A stretch of DNA of 64,000 nucleotides, from contig NZ_JAAXCY010000007.1 of assembly GCF_014230465.1 (NCBI RefSeq), positions 1-64,000 of the forward strand, in the 5' to 3' direction. Position numbers and translations under genes: made by a program. Numbering within the stretch: position 1 is the first letter of the stretch; each line of letters begins with the position of its first letter. Of this stretch, positions 1-8,871 are shown piece after piece. This stretch comes from Pseudomonas cremoris. GTDB taxonomy: Bacteria; Pseudomonadota; Gammaproteobacteria; Pseudomonadales; Pseudomonadaceae. The notes under the pieces were generated by a model. It was given only the letters and a program-made list of their open reading frames with translations, made no database searches and was not told the origin of the DNA.

Positions 1-8
1 CGCTGCCC

Positions 9-479
9 ATGTCCAACCAAACCATCAAAACCCCCTGCGTAGGCCTGTGCTCCACGGTTTACGGCGATCTCGTGTGCCGTGGCTGCAAGCGTTTCCACCA
101 CGAAGTGATCCAGTGGAACGGCTACAACGAAGAAGAAAAACGTGCGGTCTGGCTGCGCCTGGAGCAGCTGTTGGTGCAGGTGATGGCCGGTAAAGTGGAG
201 GTTTTCGACCCCAAGACCCTGCGCGGGCAGCTGGAGCAGCGCAAGATTCGCTTCGTGCCGCACCAGTCCGAGTACTGCTGGGCCTATCAGTTGATCGCCC
301 GCGGCGCGCGGGTGATCTCCAATCTGGAAGCGTATGGCATGGTGCTGTTGCCAGAGTTTCGTGATTGGGCGCTGCCGGACCTGCGTGATGCGATTGATCG
401 GGAGTTCTTTATCTTGTCCGAGGCGCATTACCAGCGCTACATCGCGCCGGGGTTTCTTAAGGATGCATTTGGCGCCTGA
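9..479 (+). CDS. DUF1289 domain protein
   Basis: A 156-residue protein of unknown function. The N-terminus carries the DUF1289 cysteine pattern C10, C14, C23, C26 in the form CVGLC...VCRGCKR, which would make a small metal or zinc knuckle; the family is known but has no assigned reaction. Most DUF1289 proteins are only about 60-90 residues, so the remaining ~110 residues, which include a Trp/Tyr-rich middle, are an extension seen in Pseudomonas members (from memory). The ATG lies 8 bases from the left edge, so its ribosome binding site and any upstream operon partner cannot be judged. It is followed by a REP-type repeat and then by the oppositely oriented stress protein. Confidence 0.8.
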   Translation: MSNQTIKTPCVGLCSTVYGDLVCRGCKRFHHEVIQWNGYNEEEKRAVWLRLEQLLVQVMAGKVEVFDPKTLRGQLEQRKIRFVPHQSEYCWAYQLIARGARVISNLEAYGMVLLPEFRDWALPDLRDAIDREFFILSEAHYQRYIAPGFLKDAFGA

Positions 480-495
480 CACCACATAAAACACC

Positions 496-584
496 TGTGG
501 GAGCGGGCTTGCTCGCGAATGCGGTATTTCAGCCAAAGATGTTTCGACTGATCCACCGCTTTCGCGAGCAAGCCCGCTCCCACA
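496..584. repeat. REP-type inverted repeat, family 1, copy 1
   Basis: Two arms beginning TGTGGGAGCGGGCTTGCTCG and ending in its reverse complement flank a ~35-base variable centre. This is the short intergenic palindrome pair typical of fluorescent Pseudomonas. It lies between convergent genes (DUF1289 and the stress protein) and could act as a transcript-end stabiliser. Four more copies occur in this window. Confidence 0.85.
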
Positions 585-602
585 TTTTGATCTCCATCAC
601 TT

Positions 603-1466
603 TCAGGGTTTGTTGGCCAATTCTTCCAGGTGATCCATCAACGCCTGAGGCTTAAGCACCAACACATCACTCTCCACCGCATCCAGCACCACTTCCGCCG
701 TATTGCCGATCAACGCCCCGGATATCCCGGTACGCGCGACCGTGCCGATAATGGTCACCGCCGCCTCCAGCTGGTGCACCGTATGCGGGATCAACACGTC
801 CGCCGGGCCTTCCATGATGTGCAGGTGCGAGTCGTCCACATCGAATTCGGCCTGGAACGCCTGGCACTGTTCGCGATAACGCGCCTCGATGGTCTCCTTG
901 AGCTGAAAGGTCGGGTCCGCCGCCGACAGCATCGGCGACGGATGGGCGCTGATCACATGCAATTGCGCCTTGGCCAGGCTGGCAATGTCAAAGCCATGGT
1001 CGATGATCGAGTTGTGCAGCGAACGGTGGTCACTGTCGCTGTTACCCACGTCGATGGCCGCCAGGATCACCCGGCCAGCCCACGGGGCGGAGGTCTTGAC
1101 CAGCAGCACCGCCGTCGGGCAGTAGCGCAGCAGCTTCCAGTCCGCCGGGGTCAGCAGGGCTTTTTTCAGCGGGCTGTCGGGGAAGTGCTGTTTGATCACC
1201 AGGCCACAGCCCTCGGCCTGCTGCACATCGATGATGGTTTCATGCAGGCTGTCATTCCAGGCCTGCTCGGTGGTCACGCTGTAGCCGTCCTCCTGCAAGC
1301 CTGCCTTGAGCAGGCTCAACAGCGCCGAGTGCTCATGTTTCTTGTCGCACACCAGCAAATGCAGGTGCGCGCCCGTGACCCCGGCGATCAGCTTGGCGCG
1401 CTTGAGGGCCAGGCTTTCCGAATGCTCGGGCTCGATGACCACCAGGATGCTGCGGATAGCTTGCAT
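603..1466 (-). CDS. Tandem universal stress protein (UspE-like)
   Basis: A 287-residue cytoplasmic protein with two Usp domains in tandem (about residues 4-140 and 150-285). The C-terminal domain keeps the ATP-binding type pattern GTVARTGISGALIGNTAE. The first begins with a clean beta strand, IRSILVVIEP. Tandem Usp proteins such as UspE are stress-survival factors of unknown molecular mechanism. The start at 1466 is chosen because the protein begins directly with the Usp fold and a GGAG lies a few bases upstream; the longer upstream reading frame has no Usp-like sequence. It is divergent from miaE with about 150 bp between them. Confidence 0.85.
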   Translation of the reverse strand: MQAIRSILVVIEPEHSESLALKRAKLIAGVTGAHLHLLVCDKKHEHSALLSLLKAGLQEDGYSVTTEQAWNDSLHETIIDVQQAEGCGLVIKQHFPDSPLKKALLTPADWKLLRYCPTAVLLVKTSAPWAGRVILAAIDVGNSDSDHRSLHNSIIDHGFDIASLAKAQLHVISAHPSPMLSAADPTFQLKETIEARYREQCQAFQAEFDVDDSHLHIMEGPADVLIPHTVHQLEAAVTIIGTVARTGISGALIGNTAEVVLDAVESDVLVLKPQALMDHLEELANKP

Positions 1467-1617
1467 AGTCGGGATCTCCAGAAAGTAGGGGCATTGAACA
1501 ACTATAGTTGCTGCCCGCCAGACGGCATGTTGATGCACATCAAGGGCGGTGGCTGGTGGTCTGCGGCGCGGTCGGTATAATCGGCGCCCTTTTGTGATTC
1601 TTTTGCCCGTGAGCCCG

Positions 1618-2220
1618 ATGAACCTGCCAGAAATCCACGAATTCCTCGGTTGCCGCACTCCCGACGCCTGGGTCCAGGCCGCGCTGGCTGATCAGGACAC
1701 CCTGCTGATCGACCACAAGAACTGTGAATTCAAAGCCGCCAGCACCGCCTTGAGCCTGATCGCCAAGTACTACAGCCACGTTGACCTGATCAATATGATG
1801 TCGCGCCTGGCCCGTGAAGAGCTGGTGCACCACGAACAAGTCATGCGCCTGATGAAAAAGCGCAAGGTTGAGCTGCGGCAACTGAACGCCGGGCGTTACG
1901 CCTCGGGTTTGCGCAAAGTGGTGCGTACCCATGAGCCCGTCAAGCTGGTGGATACGCTGGTGGTGGGCGCGTTTATCGAAGCGCGCAGTTGCGAGCGTTT
2001 CGAAGCGCTGGTGCCGCATTTGGACGAAGAACTCGGCAAGTTCTACTTTGGTCTGCTTAAAAGCGAGGCGCGGCACTATCAGGGTTACCTGAAGCTGGCC
2101 TACCAGTACGGTGACGCCAAAGACATCGCCCAAGTGATCGAGCGGGTGAGGGCTGCCGAGCAGGAACTGATCGAGTCACCCGACGTCGAGTTCCGCTTTC
2201 ACAGTGGCGTGCCAGCCTGA
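1618..2220 (+). CDS. miaE: tRNA-(ms2io6A) hydroxylase MiaE
   Basis: A 200-residue ferritin-like diiron monooxygenase that hydroxylates the isopentenyl group of ms2i6A37 in tRNA. Likely iron ligands are E38, the pair E68-x-x-H71, E121 and the pair E150-x-x-H153, which is the expected two-fold ExxH pattern of MiaE. Length matches the family. The start at 1618 removes an Arg-rich non-conserved leader and begins at MNLPEIHEF. Its last 45 bases are also the 3' end of the convergent MFS gene, so both transcripts overlap tail to tail. Confidence 0.93.
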   Translation: MNLPEIHEFLGCRTPDAWVQAALADQDTLLIDHKNCEFKAASTALSLIAKYYSHVDLINMMSRLAREELVHHEQVMRLMKKRKVELRQLNAGRYASGLRKVVRTHEPVKLVDTLVVGAFIEARSCERFEALVPHLDEELGKFYFGLLKSEARHYQGYLKLAYQYGDAKDIAQVIERVRAAEQELIESPDVEFRFHSGVPA

Positions 2221-3375
2221 CGCCACGGCCACGCCGATCAGCACGGTGATCCCGGTCAGTAGCAGGATCACCGTTTGCGTGCCCAACGGCGCGGCCAGCA
2301 CTGCAATCACCAAGCCCGCCAGCGGTTGCGGCAAGTTGTTCAGCAACGTGATCACGCCCACCGTCTTGCCGAAGTCCTGCACCGGGATCACCTTTTGACG
2401 CACGCTGCGCATGTACACGCTGTACATCTTGTCGAAGCCGATCACCAGCAGGAAACCCAGCGCGTAAACCCACAGGTTGGGGCTGATCGCCATGATCAGC
2501 GCGCCGACGGTAATCAACCCATACGACACACCACCGAGCAGCTTCAACGGCAGGGTGGCACGGGCCAGGTAAAACAGAATCACGATAGTCACCAGCGCGC
2601 CCGCCGCTTGCAGCAAGGCGTAGGCATCCTTGCCCGCGCTGAATTGGCCTATGACAAGGGCGGCGGAGGTCGCCAGGGTGACGCCGATGATCAGGTTCAC
2701 GCCCACCGTCAGTGCAATCAAGCGTTTCAACCCGGCCAGGTTGCGAATGTGCCCGAACGCAACCCGTAGCGGTTGCAGCCAGATATCCCGATGTTGCTCA
2801 TACACCTCCAGATTGACCGTGCAGGTGCGCTGCCATACCCGCATCGCCAGGTCGGCCAGCATAAACAGTCCGGCCACCCCCACGACCACCCAATGCCACG
2901 GCCACACTTCCAGTATCAGTGCCGCCGCCAGCGGGCCCAGCACCAAGCCGCTCTGGTCGGCGATCTGCGAATAGGACAGGGTCTTGGCATAGCTGTACTG
3001 CTGGAAGACATGCGGCATCAACACTTCGCGGGACATGATGCCCTGGGTAGTCAAGATCCCGCACAGCGCCGAGAGCAGCACGATCCAGTAGACCCCGTCG
3101 AACACGCCGTACAGCAACACCGCGATCACGCAAGCCAGTGCACGATAGACCTGGCTGATGTGCAGCACGCGCACCGCAGGGTACTTGTCGCACAATGCGC
3201 CGCACACCGGGAACGCCAGGAAGCGTGGCAGCGACTCGACAAAAAAAGCCAAGCCGGCCCAGGAAACACTCTGGGTGGTCTGAAACACGATCAGCGGTAC
3301 GATAAACAGCAGGATCTGATCCGCCAGCCGCGACAGGAACAGCGAAACGAAGAACGCCAGGTAATCCTTGCGCAT
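2176..3375 (-). CDS. MFS transporter (MFS_3/EntS-like)
   Basis: A 399-residue inner-membrane major facilitator with about 12 hydrophobic segments. It begins directly with a membrane helix (MRKDYLAFFVSLFLSRLADQ) and has the MFS loop 2-3 type motif G-A-L-C-D-K-Y after helix 2. The overall look is that of the MFS_3/EntS drug and siderophore exporter group; the substrate cannot be read from sequence. A strong AGGGAGT precedes the ATG. The 3' end runs 45 bases into miaE on the other strand. The divergent neighbour is the response regulator gene, 156 bp away. Confidence 0.82.
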   Translation of the reverse strand: MRKDYLAFFVSLFLSRLADQILLFIVPLIVFQTTQSVSWAGLAFFVESLPRFLAFPVCGALCDKYPAVRVLHISQVYRALACVIAVLLYGVFDGVYWIVLLSALCGILTTQGIMSREVLMPHVFQQYSYAKTLSYSQIADQSGLVLGPLAAALILEVWPWHWVVVGVAGLFMLADLAMRVWQRTCTVNLEVYEQHRDIWLQPLRVAFGHIRNLAGLKRLIALTVGVNLIIGVTLATSAALVIGQFSAGKDAYALLQAAGALVTIVILFYLARATLPLKLLGGVSYGLITVGALIMAISPNLWVYALGFLLVIGFDKMYSVYMRSVRQKVIPVQDFGKTVGVITLLNNLPQPLAGLVIAVLAAPLGTQTVILLLTGITVLIGVAVASGWHATVKAELDVG

Positions 3376-3531
3376 ACAACTCCCTGTGAATGGCGTTAAA
3401 GATTGCAGGCTAATTGTTAAAAACTCTTAAAAGCATGAAGCTTCGTCGGTCGATGCTGGCCAACCGCTTCTGCCAACCAGCTTGCCACCTATAATGCCGG
3501 CACTTCAATCTGCGTCGCACACTGAGAACTT

Positions 3532-4239
3532 ATGGAAAACCTGGGGCTGGGCAAGGTGTTGCTCGTTGAGGACGACGAAAAGCTGGCTGGGCTGATCGCG
3601 CATTTTCTGTCGCAGCATGGTTTCGAGGTGCGGGTGTGTCATCGGGGTGATGAAGCCTTGGCCGCGTTCGAAGCCTTCAAGCCGAAAATCGTTGTGCTCG
3701 ACCTGATGCTGCCGGGTCAGAGCGGCCTGCATGTGTGTCGTGGGATTCGTGCGGTGTCCGACACGCCCATCGTGATCCTAACCGCCAAGGAAGACGACCT
3801 GGACCACATTCTTGGCTTGGAGTCGGGCGCGGACGATTACGTAATCAAACCTATCAAGCCACCAGTGTTACTCGCACGTCTGCGCGCCTTGCAACGCCGC
3901 CAGATGCCCGAGCCGACCGTGCGCGGCTCGCTGGAATTTGGCCGGTTGTCGATAGATCGCAGTTGCCGCGTGGTGAGCCTGGGCGGTGAAAAAATCGACC
4001 TCACCACCATGGAGTTCGAACTGCTGTGGTTGCTGGCCAGCAGTTCGGGAAAAATCCTTTCGCGTGACGACATTCTTAATCGCATGCGCGGCATTGCGTT
4101 TGATGGCCTCAACCGCAGCGTCGACGTGTATATCAGCAAGCTGCGCGGCAAGCTCAACGACAATCCTCGTGAACCGGTGTGCATCAAGACCATCTGGGGC
4201 AAGGGTTACCTGTTTAATCCGTTTGCGTGGGAGGTCTAG
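3532..4239 (+). CDS. rstA: OmpR-family response regulator, RstA-like
   Basis: A 235-residue DNA-binding regulator. The receiver domain (1-120) has acidic D14/D15, phospho-acceptor D57 in VVLDLMLPG, T84 and K106; the C-terminal winged helix (about 135-230) is of OmpR/PhoB type. The stretch around HILGLESGADDY and PPVLLARLRA matches E. coli RstA closely by eye. It is the first gene of a two-gene operon: its TAG stop directly abuts the ATG of the kinase gene. Regulated genes are not evident locally, although the MipA-type outer membrane gene lies just beyond the kinase. Confidence 0.87.
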   Translation: MENLGLGKVLLVEDDEKLAGLIAHFLSQHGFEVRVCHRGDEALAAFEAFKPKIVVLDLMLPGQSGLHVCRGIRAVSDTPIVILTAKEDDLDHILGLESGADDYVIKPIKPPVLLARLRALQRRQMPEPTVRGSLEFGRLSIDRSCRVVSLGGEKIDLTTMEFELLWLLASSSGKILSRDDILNRMRGIAFDGLNRSVDVYISKLRGKLNDNPREPVCIKTIWGKGYLFNPFAWEV

Positions 4240-5517
4240 ATGCTGCGGTTATTTTTGCGCCTGTATGTGATCCTGGCGCTGGGTTTGGCGGGCGCGATCT
4301 GGCTGGTCAACTACACCTTTGACGAACTGCTCCCCGAGGCCAACGAAGTCTATAACCGCGAAGCGGTGCGCGGCCCGGCCTATGGCCTGGTTGAGCAATT
4401 GCGACCGTTGCAGGGGGAGGCACGCGCCGCACGCCTGGCCGAGTTGCAACCCCATTACGGCTTGCGCTTGCAGTTGGTGCAGCGTGACGCACTGGCGTTG
4501 AACCCGCGTGAGCAAAAACTCCTGGCAGACGGCCAACTGGTGGTGCGGGGCGACTTCATGGAGTTCCTGGCCACCATCGATGACGGCCCGCAACTGCTGG
4601 AAATCAAACTCCCGGAAGAACCCAAGTGGCTGTACTTGTGGGCTTACGGGTTTCTTGGTGTGAGCTTGGCTATCGTCCTGTACTTCTGGGTGCGCCCGCA
4701 TTGGCGCGACCTGGAGCATATCCGCCTGGCCGCGCAACGCTTTGGCGACAACGATCTCGGTTCACGCATCCTGTTGCCACGCCGCTCCACCGTGCGTGAA
4801 CTGGCCGGGCACTTCAACCAGATGGCTGAGCGCATCGAAAGCCTGATCGCCAACCAGCGCGAATTGACCAACGCCGTCTCCCACGAACTGCGCACGCCGA
4901 TTGCGCGTTTGTCGTTTGAGCTCGACCAGCTCAAGCAACAGGCTGACCCACGCCAAAGCCGCGAGCTGATTTCCGATATGTACGCCGACCTCGGCGAGCT
5001 GGAAGAAATGGTTTCCGAACTGCTGACTTACGCCAGCCTGGAGCGCGGCGCGACCCAGGTGACCCGGGAAAGTATCGAGGCCCACAGCTGGCTCGACAGC
5101 GTGATTGGCAGTGTGGCGCTGGAAGCCGAGGCCGCCGGCGTGCAGTTGTCGCTGCGCACTTGCGAGGTCGATTTTATCCAGATCGAACCTCGTTTCATGG
5201 CGCGCGCCGTCATCAACCTGCTGCGCAATGCCATCCGTTACGCCGAACGCCGTGTGGAAGTGTCGTTGGTCAAATTCGGCAGCGGCTACGAAGTGCGAGT
5301 CAATGATGATGGCCCTGGCGTACCGTTGGACGGCCGGGCAAAGATCTTCGAGCCCTTCATGCGCCTGGATGCCAGCCGTGATCGCCGCACAGGTGGTTTT
5401 GGCCTGGGCCTGGCGCTGGTGCAGCGCGTCAGTCAGTGGCATGGCGGGCAAGTGGAAGTGTTGGATTCGGAATGGGGCGGGGCGTCGTTTCGCATGACGT
5501 GGGCGTATGCCGAATAA
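4240..5517 (+). CDS. rstB: Sensor histidine kinase, RstB-like
   Basis: A 425-residue inner-membrane kinase, partner of the upstream regulator. Order: TM1 (about 5-25), a ~105-residue periplasmic sensor region, TM2 (131-151), HAMP (about 152-205), HisKA with H215 in AVSHELRTPIAR, then HATPase with DDGPGV and GGFGLGLAL. The motif RPHWRDLEHIRLAAQRFGD after TM2 and the EPFMRLD region resemble E. coli RstB. The ATG immediately follows the regulator's stop and is preceded by GGGAGG, so the two are translationally coupled. In enterobacteria RstB responds to PhoPQ/Mg2+ status; whether that holds here is unknown. Confidence 0.87.
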   Translation: MLRLFLRLYVILALGLAGAIWLVNYTFDELLPEANEVYNREAVRGPAYGLVEQLRPLQGEARAARLAELQPHYGLRLQLVQRDALALNPREQKLLADGQLVVRGDFMEFLATIDDGPQLLEIKLPEEPKWLYLWAYGFLGVSLAIVLYFWVRPHWRDLEHIRLAAQRFGDNDLGSRILLPRRSTVRELAGHFNQMAERIESLIANQRELTNAVSHELRTPIARLSFELDQLKQQADPRQSRELISDMYADLGELEEMVSELLTYASLERGATQVTRESIEAHSWLDSVIGSVALEAEAAGVQLSLRTCEVDFIQIEPRFMARAVINLLRNAIRYAERRVEVSLVKFGSGYEVRVNDDGPGVPLDGRAKIFEPFMRLDASRDRRTGGFGLGLALVQRVSQWHGGQVEVLDSEWGGASFRMTWAYAE

Positions 5518-5520
5518 AGA

Positions 5521-5543
5521 ATCCCGCGCCAATGGCGCGGGAT
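5521..5543. terminator. Bidirectional hairpin terminator
   Basis: A perfect 10-bp inverted repeat, ATCCCGCGCC with an AAT loop and its complement, sits between the convergent RstB-like gene and the MipA-like gene. The GC-rich stem suits a terminator for both strands, though there is no long U-tract. Confidence 0.65.
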
Positions 5544-5553
5544 CAATTAACGA

Positions 5554-6345
5554 TTAGAACGTGTACTCGACCATTCCCATGACCGACGTCTGCAACCGTC
5601 GCTCTACAATCGGGCTCTTGCCTGCTTCGTCCGCCAGGTACTGTACATCCAGCAAGGTAGAGAACTGGGTGTGTTCGCTGATCGGCAGGCTCCACACCAG
5701 GTTCATGCCATTGCTGATGTTGCCGGCACCGGCCTTGTATTCCTTGAAGCGGCTTTGCGCGGCCTGGCCGGTGGTAACGCCGTACCAGGTCTGCAGGTAG
5801 TTGCGGTCGCCAAAATGGCTGGTGAGGCTGGCGTCGATGGACCCGTAGTTGCCTTCATACAGATTAGTGCCCAGGCTCAGTTCGACGTGGGTGAATGCCT
5901 TGCCGTTTTCCTTATGGTCATCGTCCTTGAGAGCGTGTTCCAGGGTTGCGCCGACAATCACCCCACCCAAGTTGTAACTGGCATTGACGCCTACCTGTCC
6001 GCGCGCCTTGATCTCGCCCATGCCCTTGAGGCGTTTTGAGCCGGCATGCATGCTTTCATTTTTATCCTTGCGTGAACCGCTTACGCCCACGTAGGTGCTG
6101 AAGCTCAGCGCGTTGCCTTCGTAGCCCCAGCCCAGTCCTTTGCTGGAGTCGAGGAAAATCCCCCATGGGCTGACAATTTTGCCGCCCAGCAATGGCGCGG
6201 TCATGCGTTCGTCGCTACCGCTGTAGCGCGGTGCGTTGCCGACACCGGCCTTGAGGCTGTACTGCCAGTCTTCGGCTAGTGCGCGTTCGGCACTGGCCAA
6301 CAGGCACAGCGAGGTGAGCGACAGGCAAAGGTTTCTAGAGCGCAT
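5554..6345 (-). CDS. MipA/OmpV family outer membrane protein
   Basis: A 263-residue outer-membrane beta-barrel. Residues 1-24 form a signal peptide with likely cleavage after RALA. The mature part alternates aromatic and polar residues and ends in YTF, the classical C-terminal aromatic signature for BAM-mediated insertion. MipA/OmpV proteins scaffold murein enzymes or serve as adhesion or porin-like proteins, and several are under two-component control (family knowledge). It lies convergent to the RstAB-like pair and shares a bidirectional terminator with it. The beta-lactamase-like gene is 17 bp upstream on the same strand and could be co-transcribed. Confidence 0.82.
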   Translation of the reverse strand: MRSRNLCLSLTSLCLLASAERALAEDWQYSLKAGVGNAPRYSGSDERMTAPLLGGKIVSPWGIFLDSSKGLGWGYEGNALSFSTYVGVSGSRKDKNESMHAGSKRLKGMGEIKARGQVGVNASYNLGGVIVGATLEHALKDDDHKENGKAFTHVELSLGTNLYEGNYGSIDASLTSHFGDRNYLQTWYGVTTGQAAQSRFKEYKAGAGNISNGMNLVWSLPISEHTQFSTLLDVQYLADEAGKSPIVERRLQTSVMGMVEYTF

Positions 6346-6362
6346 GAAGGTGTTCGTCCATT

Positions 6363-8186
6363 TTAAAAAAACAAAGGTTTGTGGGGGGATTGCGTACGTT
6401 TGAAGGAGTAGCCGGAGGCACTGAGCCCATTGACCTGCCGGCTCACGGTGTCGCCCAGGCCATAGCCGTTGCCGGCGAGCACCGCATGAGCGTTATCGAC
6501 TGGCAGCAGGATGTAGTCGGTCAGCGGCTCATCGTGCAGTTGGCCGCGAATCATCAGGAAGCCGTCCTCCAGGCGCACACTGATGCCGCTCAGCGGCGCA
6601 TCGGGTTCATGGGTGTTGAGCACTTGATAGGTGCCGATGGTGTCTGCCCAGGCCAGTGGCAGGGTTGGTGGTTCCACGCGTTCGCCGATGGCGATGCGCT
6701 GGCCATGGCTGCGGGCGGTGAGCATTTGTCGGCCGTGTACGGTGACCACGTCCAGTTGCACACGGCCCAGTTCGCCGAGGTCCTTGAGCCAGAAGCCGAA
6801 GACTTTTTTCTGCGCGCGCAGCCAGCCCTGGTCGTCACGCAGCAATTGGAACTGAAGGCCGGCCAACTCGCCGGATAACCGATCGTCCTCATCCTTGATG
6901 CGGAACACGCCCCACGCGGTGGCGTAAAAGCCAGACAGGCGCCGGCGGTCGATCGCAGCGGGCACATGGCGCAGCTTCAGGCCCAGGCTCGGCGCCTGGC
7001 AGTCGTCGGCGCACACCTGCTCGCCAGTTTGTGCCTGGAGCATCAGGCGCAGCGCGTCGGTGGACAGCGAGACCACCAGGTCTTCGGCATTACTGTCGTT
7101 GGCCATGATGATCACGGCCAGTTGTTGGTCTGGCAGCACGGTCAACTGCGCTGCAAAATCATCGCCACCGCCGCTGTGTTGGTAGGTGCGGATGCCGGGG
7201 CCGATTGGCTCGTCGCCACAGGGTGCCAGAAACCAAGCCAGGCCTATCTGGCAGTCGAAGTCCAGGGCATTACCGGTGTTTTGCTGGGTGAACATGTCCT
7301 CGATCAACGGGTTACCCAGCACCCGGTTGCCCTTGTAGACCCCGTGGGCGAAGAGCATCTGCACGTAGTGGCTGAGGTCTCTTGGGCTCGTCCATAAACC
7401 ACTGGCGGCGAGGTCACGCACCTGCGCGTCGGTACTGGCAGCGCCGTCTTCGTAGCCCGTGGCGCGGTAGCCCAGTTCGCTGCTCGTGCCAACAAAGCTC
7501 GACTGGGTCATTTCCAGTGGTTGCAGCAGGCTGCGTTGCATCTGGGCTTCGAAGTTTCTGCCGGTGGTGCGCTCAATCGCTGCGCCGACCAAGGCATAGC
7601 CCAGATTTGAGTAGGCCACCTGGCTTCCGGGCGCGGTGCTTAGCCAGACCCCAGATACACGCGTCGGCATCTGGCCCATGGCAAAGGTGCTGCGCAGGTC
7701 GCGCAGGTGTTCGCTGGGCAAGCCCGATTGATGGCTGAGCAGCCGGCGCAACGTGATATCGCGGTCGGCAGTTGCCTGGTCACTGTGGAAACGCGAGCGC
7801 ACGTAGAACTCGCGCAGCGTGTATTGGATCGGGGCATCCAGTGCCAGGTCGTGGTCTTCCACCCGTTGCAGCGCCGCCGTGGCGGTCAGCAGCTTGGTGA
7901 TGCCGCCGGCGCGAAACGCTGTGTTAGGCGTTACCGGCACGCCATGGGCCTTGTCGGCCAGACCGAAGCCTTGGGCCCAGATCAGTTCTTGGCCGTTGAC
8001 CAAGGCAATGGAAAGCCCGGCGACATTTTGCCGTGCGATCTCTTGGGGAATACGCGCCTGCAGGTAACGGATGATCGCGCCGTAATCACCCTTGGAAATC
8101 GGCGGCGGGGCAGACGGTTGAACATGGCAACCGATGCTGCCCAGCAGGCAACCCACTAGCGGAATACCGCGCAATGTACGAAACAT
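6363..8186 (-). CDS. Serine beta-lactamase/esterase-like protein lacking the SxxK serine
   Basis: A 607-residue exported protein with an N-terminal class C beta-lactamase/D-Ala-D-Ala peptidase fold (about 35-400) and a ~200-residue C-terminal beta-rich domain. A hydrophobic N-terminus ending SIGC (C20) suggests a lipoprotein, but the lipobox is not canonical. Tyr-x-Asn is present (Y192-S-N194), as is H337-S-G in place of KTG. The expected nucleophile position reads A-G-G95-I-T-K98, so the SxxK serine is Gly (codon GGC rather than AGC). It is probably a binding or inactive homologue, unless it uses another residue. A TTG at 8219 is an alternative start; the ATG at 8186 gives the better export signal. 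Confidence 0.75.
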   Translation of the reverse strand: MFRTLRGIPLVGCLLGSIGCHVQPSAPPPISKGDYGAIIRYLQARIPQEIARQNVAGLSIALVNGQELIWAQGFGLADKAHGVPVTPNTAFRAGGITKLLTATAALQRVEDHDLALDAPIQYTLREFYVRSRFHSDQATADRDITLRRLLSHQSGLPSEHLRDLRSTFAMGQMPTRVSGVWLSTAPGSQVAYSNLGYALVGAAIERTTGRNFEAQMQRSLLQPLEMTQSSFVGTSSELGYRATGYEDGAASTDAQVRDLAASGLWTSPRDLSHYVQMLFAHGVYKGNRVLGNPLIEDMFTQQNTGNALDFDCQIGLAWFLAPCGDEPIGPGIRTYQHSGGGDDFAAQLTVLPDQQLAVIIMANDSNAEDLVVSLSTDALRLMLQAQTGEQVCADDCQAPSLGLKLRHVPAAIDRRRLSGFYATAWGVFRIKDEDDRLSGELAGLQFQLLRDDQGWLRAQKKVFGFWLKDLGELGRVQLDVVTVHGRQMLTARSHGQRIAIGERVEPPTLPLAWADTIGTYQVLNTHEPDAPLSGISVRLEDGFLMIRGQLHDEPLTDYILLPVDNAHAVLAGNGYGLGDTVSRQVNGLSASGYSFKRTQSPHKPLFF

Positions 8187-8280
8187 GAGGAGCACCCGGA
8201 AGGCGATGTGGATGCTCAAATGTTAGGGATGGGGGCCCTGGGGGTCTTTGACAGCTTTGTCGGGAAACTGTCAAAGACTG

Positions 8281-8769
8281 TTAACGGCTCAGCCCCAGCC
8301 GCGCATGCCACTGGGCGATGGACTCTTCGGGGTATTCGTCGAACTGCAAATCGCCCTTGCGTACGCTGACCTCAACCCATGGCGCCTTGGAGCCGAGCAT
8401 CAAGTGCGTGTGCTCCGGCGGCACCGGCAACGGCGTGTCGATGGCCGAGGCGAACGGGTGAATCAGCTCCGGCCACTCCGGGCTGAACAACCACAAGGCG
8501 CTCCCGCACTGGGCGCAGAAGTGTCGCTCGGCGGTACTGGCGTGGGCTCGGCTGGCGCCGTCCGGCTTGAGCCGGGCGTGGTAGATCGAAATCTGTTTGC
8601 GCCCACGCACCTTCAAGCTGGCAGTGTCGCCGGCCAGGTTGATCGCATAACCACCCCCGCCCTGAGTCTTGCGGCAGATGGAGCAGTAGCAGCGTTGGTA
8701 GGGGTAGGGGTGGGCGCTGGTCAGGCTGAACGTGACGGCGCCGCAGTGGCAGGATCCTTCTAAGAGCAT
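8281..8769 (-). CDS. GFA/CENP-V family zinc protein
   Basis: A 162-residue protein of the glutathione-dependent formaldehyde-activating (GFA) fold. Zinc-binding cysteines are seen as C7-H-C9, then C27, C29 and C32 (RCYCSIC), and C85/C88 (CAQC). Most bacterial members have no proven reaction, and the name does not establish formaldehyde metabolism. The ATG at 8769 is chosen over a TTG 18 bases upstream because GAGGAGA is placed properly before it. It sits between the inactive beta-lactamase homologue and ampC, all on the minus strand, with gaps of about 95 and 100 bp. Confidence 0.85.
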   Translation of the reverse strand: MLLEGSCHCGAVTFSLTSAHPYPYQRCYCSICRKTQGGGGYAINLAGDTASLKVRGRKQISIYHARLKPDGASRAHASTAERHFCAQCGSALWLFSPEWPELIHPFASAIDTPLPVPPEHTHLMLGSKAPWVEVSVRKGDLQFDEYPEESIAQWHARLGLSR

Positions 8770-8871
8770 GGCAGTCTCCTCTGGCAAGGTGACTGTTGAG
8801 CTTAGGCGCTATCGGGCATCAGGGTGGTCATCAAAGCGGGGCGTTTCACCACCCCGCGGCTCGACGCTTGC

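Noticed and set aside
496..584. REP repeats as a CRISPR array
   Set aside because: Each repeat is a single arm pair with no multiple spacers of even length, and copies are scattered by kilobases. No cas gene.
630..1580. A 316-codon frame opposite the universal stress protein
   Set aside because: Composition (Arg, His, Gln) is typical of a shadow; the other strand has a complete Usp protein with a good ribosome site.
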